Source: Atopsyche davidsoni
Taxonomy: Eukaryota > Arthropoda > Insecta > Trichoptera > Hydrobiosidae
Length of the DNA: 64,000 nucleotides
Assembly (NCBI GenBank): GCA_022113835.1
Contig: JAILWY010000027.1
Span: 7,132,501-7,196,500 of the forward strand
Direction: 5' to 3'
Each line of letters opens with the position of its first letter. The stretch's first letter is position 1. Position numbers and translations under genes: made by a program. This document shows, piece by piece, positions 60,781 through 64,000 of the stretch. The notes under the pieces were generated by a model that saw only the letters and a program-made list of their open reading frames with translations, was not told the DNA's origin and did not search any database.

Positions 60781-62545
60781 AGGTCCAGCATCTCCACACG
60801 CAAAAATACACTGGAAACTTTGAGATAATATATATATTTTTTAAAACTGTTAACCCTTTTTGCTTTACGTCAAATGTGACACATTCTGTATGCAAAACGT
60901 TACTGCACACTTGACTTTCAAGTTTGCTGCACTGAAATCCTGTTTAGCAAGTATTCTATACATCCATGCGTTTATTTTATTGTAAGAAATATCTGAAAAT
61001 TGAAATAATCGAACTCGTCTAAATTCACGCATGTATAATAAATAGAAAAGAAAAATAATTTGAGATGCAAAACGAAATGAAATTTTATACAGTTCTTTCT
61101 TTGTGTCATTTAGTTTGTCTGCTACTGAGCCTCAACATCCTTGAGCCGTCTCTATCTGGGACTGCGTCAATTGAGTGGCTCCAATCTTCCCAGAGAAGGA
61201 CCATATTTTAGGCAGCAAACGAGTGAGGATGTGATTATCTCTTTAACTCTGTCTTTTATGGAGACGTCTTTATGCTATTTATCAATCTTATTATGATTAT
61301 TTATGTCGTTTTTCCTGCAGGTTATGCATGTCATCTTCTTAATTAAGCTCTCAAGACTCGTGCCATAAATCGCTAACATTTTACGTTAAATATGATATTC
61401 GTATTATCTAAGCATCCACACATTTAGATTTAGAAATATTTAAAACATAAAATGTATATATTTTGAATTTACCAGTAAAAATTAATAGGGCATAAAATAA
61501 CAATCAATATACGCGAATAAATCAAAATATTACAATTTGAATGTCTGATTTGTTCGTAATTTTTTGCATGGAAATTTAATTTGATAAATATGCTGTGCTT
61601 CTCTCGTGGCAAGGCGAAGTGTGAAATGTATGTGCATTTACAATTAGTACTAATAAAGCTCACTGGGGCTGACTCCTGAGAGGGAGCTTTCGCAGAGCTT
61701 TTGTCTTCACGCCCAGCGACTTCCCTATCCCTGAGAAAGATCTGATTTGTGAGAACCGCACGGCTACCGAAACGTTGGCTCTCCAACGGCTCAATTTGTG
61801 TTTGTTTGTCTTTGAAAAACGCACAGGAATAAATCTTCCCAATCCCACAGACCATTTGCATATTTGTAAAAATATACACACACCGCATTGTACTTATCAA
61901 TTTTTTGTTGTTCTTGCGTACATGTGCGTATGATTTATTGTTTCTTTCAACACCATCGGCCGGTTTCATAGAGTACCGTAAAAGCCATTTTCAAACCATA
62001 CAAATTGGTATCTAATTAAACGGAACTTGATTTTTTAATGAAAAGCGTTGTTAGTAATTACGTCTTCGAAAATGCGTACATATTCTTACGTAATTGTTAT
62101 TCAATATCTTTTTAATAATCAATACTTAAGCATCTGAATGGAATCAGTATCTTCCAGGATATATGATTAAATCTTTATTAAAAAATAATCAATACGTATG
62201 AAAATACGAAATGGTAGTTTAAAAATAAATTAACGCATTTAATTTTATGGAACAAATAAGATCACGTGGACTCAATCTCAATCTAATATTTAGAAATTCA
62301 TACTTATGATCATATTAACGATTTTTAATAGGATAAATTAATTTATAAAAATAAGTATGTATTAGAACTAACCAAAGGAATTTCGTAATTAATGTATACA
62401 CCGTACTCCAAAGAAGTTTTAAAGCGTTTCGTACAGTAGTATTGTTAAGTGTTTATACAACACAAATAAAAATACCTCTTCAAAATCAGCTGATTTTTAT
62501 TTAAAATAAAAAAGAAATAAAAACACGAATACAATGTACTTTGTT
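60781..62545. other. Mostly AT-rich intron
   Basis: Mildly GC-richer patches near 61125-61220 and 61600-61960. The 166-codon minus frame at 61469-61969 has no recognisable domain or homology and its composition matches its surroundings, so I do not call a gene. Confidence 0.45.
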
Positions 62546-62890
62546 TCCTCATTGTAAGTAGCCGCGGTCGCAGAGAGAAGCACAGTTACAGAGTTCGGAA
62601 TATTCAACCGCGAATCTAATAGCGGCAATCCATTACCTTTGGAACATTAAGAAATCGTCTTCGCCGGTTTTATCGTGCACTTTAGATACCCACCTTGTAA
62701 TCAACAGAGTCTTTCAATTAAATTCAAATCCAACAATACGAGGCATTAATTGAATCGGATTGTTCTAGCCATGTGGGTACGCGGGGAGGCACCGTGGCCG
62801 CGCGAGCGTGAACTGTTCCGCCACCGGATTACCTCCTCAGATATCTCCGCTGATCTCGTGCGCTTTTGGTGCTTTGAATTGAAATTCGTA
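62546..62890. promoter_or_regulatory. Intronic GC-richer island
   Basis: Contains GTAGCCGCGGTCGCAGAG, TAATTGAATC and GGCACCGTGGCCGCGCGAGC. Candidate regulatory element by composition. Confidence 0.3.
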
Positions 62891-64000
62891 ATTATTTTTT
62901 ATTATTATTAGATTTAAATTCGTGAAATTTCACACAGCTTCTTTTGAATCTTCACAATTAAATAAAAACATTTTGCCTAAAATCGTCTTTTTATTGAAGC
63001 TCTAGATCGCTTATCTTTGATAGCGATGTTATTCGTTGAGCTTTAAATATGTGATATTTTTCAATCGTTTTGAGTTGTACTTTATTTAAAAAAATTCTTT
63101 TTAATACAAAAATAGAAAAAAAACATTTGAATCGTATTATAAAAATTTATCGTTTTAAAATGATACTAAATATTATTCTACAATAAAAGCGTGACGCTAC
63201 TATAAATTTATGAAATAAATTTAAATTATATTACTATTCATAGTAAGCACAGCATTTGAATTTAATAATTGTTTGCTTGTTTATAAATAAAAATTATATT
63301 TTTAATAATGAAGTCAATGAAAATACACAAGTTATGTGCAAAAAAATTTGTATATTTGGATATAAACGTGTTTTATTCGTAAAATATGTGAGATACTGCA
63401 TCGAGTATTTGTACTTCACATAATAAATAATATAATTATTTTAAATATAAAAGCTATATTTTTAAGTTCTTAGCATTTTTATATAAATACATATTGTATA
63501 TAAATATAAATTGTTTAGGTAAAAATCGAATAACCATTTCTAAAAAATAAAGTTTGCCGCACTAGAAAAACTTTATGTAACATTATTTGTCAAAAAAGAA
63601 AATATTTGTAGGATATAAAATAAAATGAAGCGTTTTTGGTCCCGAAATATTATTTTTATTTATTATCTACCTATAAATTACCAGAGTCAGAAAACGTTCA
63701 GGTCCCAGGGCTGGATTGATGACTTTCGGAAGTTCGGAGGAGTTCCGCGGCACCACCAGTGAACTGTCATGGCCGCCGACCTACACGGGATCGACATCTA
63801 AATTAAAATACTTACTCTCAAATAATACAGTATTTGTATGTGACACTGGGAAATTAAAACTCAACGATATATATCAGCCAAAAAACATAAGTTTAAAAAA
63901 TAAACTAGACATATTTTTTGAATCAAAAAAACCTTCTAAGTAATAATTTCAAGAATCGATATCGCAATAACGAATCAAATATTTCTACATCACAATTAAA
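62891..64000. other. AT-rich intron to the right edge, with a short GC patch
   Basis: 63695-63795 is GC-richer (GGAGGAGTTCCGCGGCACC, CATGGCCGCCGACC). The 75-codon + frame here has no recognisable domain. No splice acceptor for the Ubx homeodomain exon is present. Confidence 0.5.

Larger units (their letters stand above)
14907..64000 (+). other. Ubx: Ubx intron 1 (5' 49 kb; 3' end beyond the window)
   Basis: From the donor to the right edge no reading frame on either strand matches the Ubx homeodomain (RRRGRQTYTRYQT...) or any other recognisable protein. The remaining open frames are short, low-complexity or lie by chance in GC-rich islands. I therefore read the whole stretch as Ubx intron 1, which is very long in insects and holds abx/bx-type regulatory DNA in Drosophila. 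Published butterfly work places hindwing-specific open chromatin and non-coding transcripts within the Ubx domain, but I cannot map any of those to positions here. Individual islands and repeats are listed separately. Confidence 0.85.

Noticed and set aside
61469..61969. 166-codon - frame inside the intron
   Set aside because: No domain or family resemblance; composition and codon use match the surrounding non-coding DNA.
14907..64000. Ubx homeodomain exon or another Hox gene in the window
   Set aside because: No frame on either strand shows a homeodomain (for example the WFQNRRMK helix). The exon must lie beyond the right edge.

Overview
The window is insect genomic DNA, almost certainly lepidopteran (butterfly or moth). 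It is strongly AT-rich, carries tRNA-derived SINE fragments and GTAGGTA-type runs common in Lepidoptera, and holds one protein-coding piece I can recognise: the first coding exon of the Hox gene Ultrabithorax (Ubx) at 14408-14906 on the + strand. That exon starts with the Ubx N-terminus MNSYFEQ and ends just after the YPWM hexapeptide (NHTFYPWMAIA-G), at a GT splice donor. No homeodomain exon was found in any frame, so the first intron runs from 14907 past the right edge and is at least 49 kb long.

Layout: 1-13600 is upstream intergenic DNA. By Hox-cluster convention this is the abd-A-facing side, equivalent to the Drosophila bxd/pbx region. About 13600-14407 is the GC-rich promoter and 5' leader, with two short upstream ORFs. 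14408-14906 is Ubx coding exon 1. 14907-64000 is Ubx intron 1, equivalent in position to the Drosophila abx/bx region. Both flanks alternate between long AT-rich stretches with no visible content and GC-richer islands of 100-1200 bp. Several islands carry matches to motifs expected at a Hox locus: Pho/YY1 GCCAT cores, GAGA runs, CTCF-like AGATGGC, Exd-Hox TGATTTAY and Abd-B TTTACGAC. These islands are the best candidates for cis-regulatory modules, but their function is inferred.

The most unusual structures are: a perfect 135-bp inverted repeat at 50829-51107 made of two head-to-head copies of a tRNA-derived SINE, with a diverged relic of the same SINE tail at 75-140; a dyad 15-mer containing an Abd-B-type site, present both about 3.6 kb upstream and in the Ubx leader; two overlapping perfect hairpins at 36188-36258; a 34-bp perfectly alternating purine-pyrimidine palindrome at 40377-40410; and AGATGGC motifs spaced over 730 bp about 4.4-5.1 kb upstream of the start codon. 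I found no CRISPR array, no bacterial-type system, no intact transposon and no second protein-coding gene.
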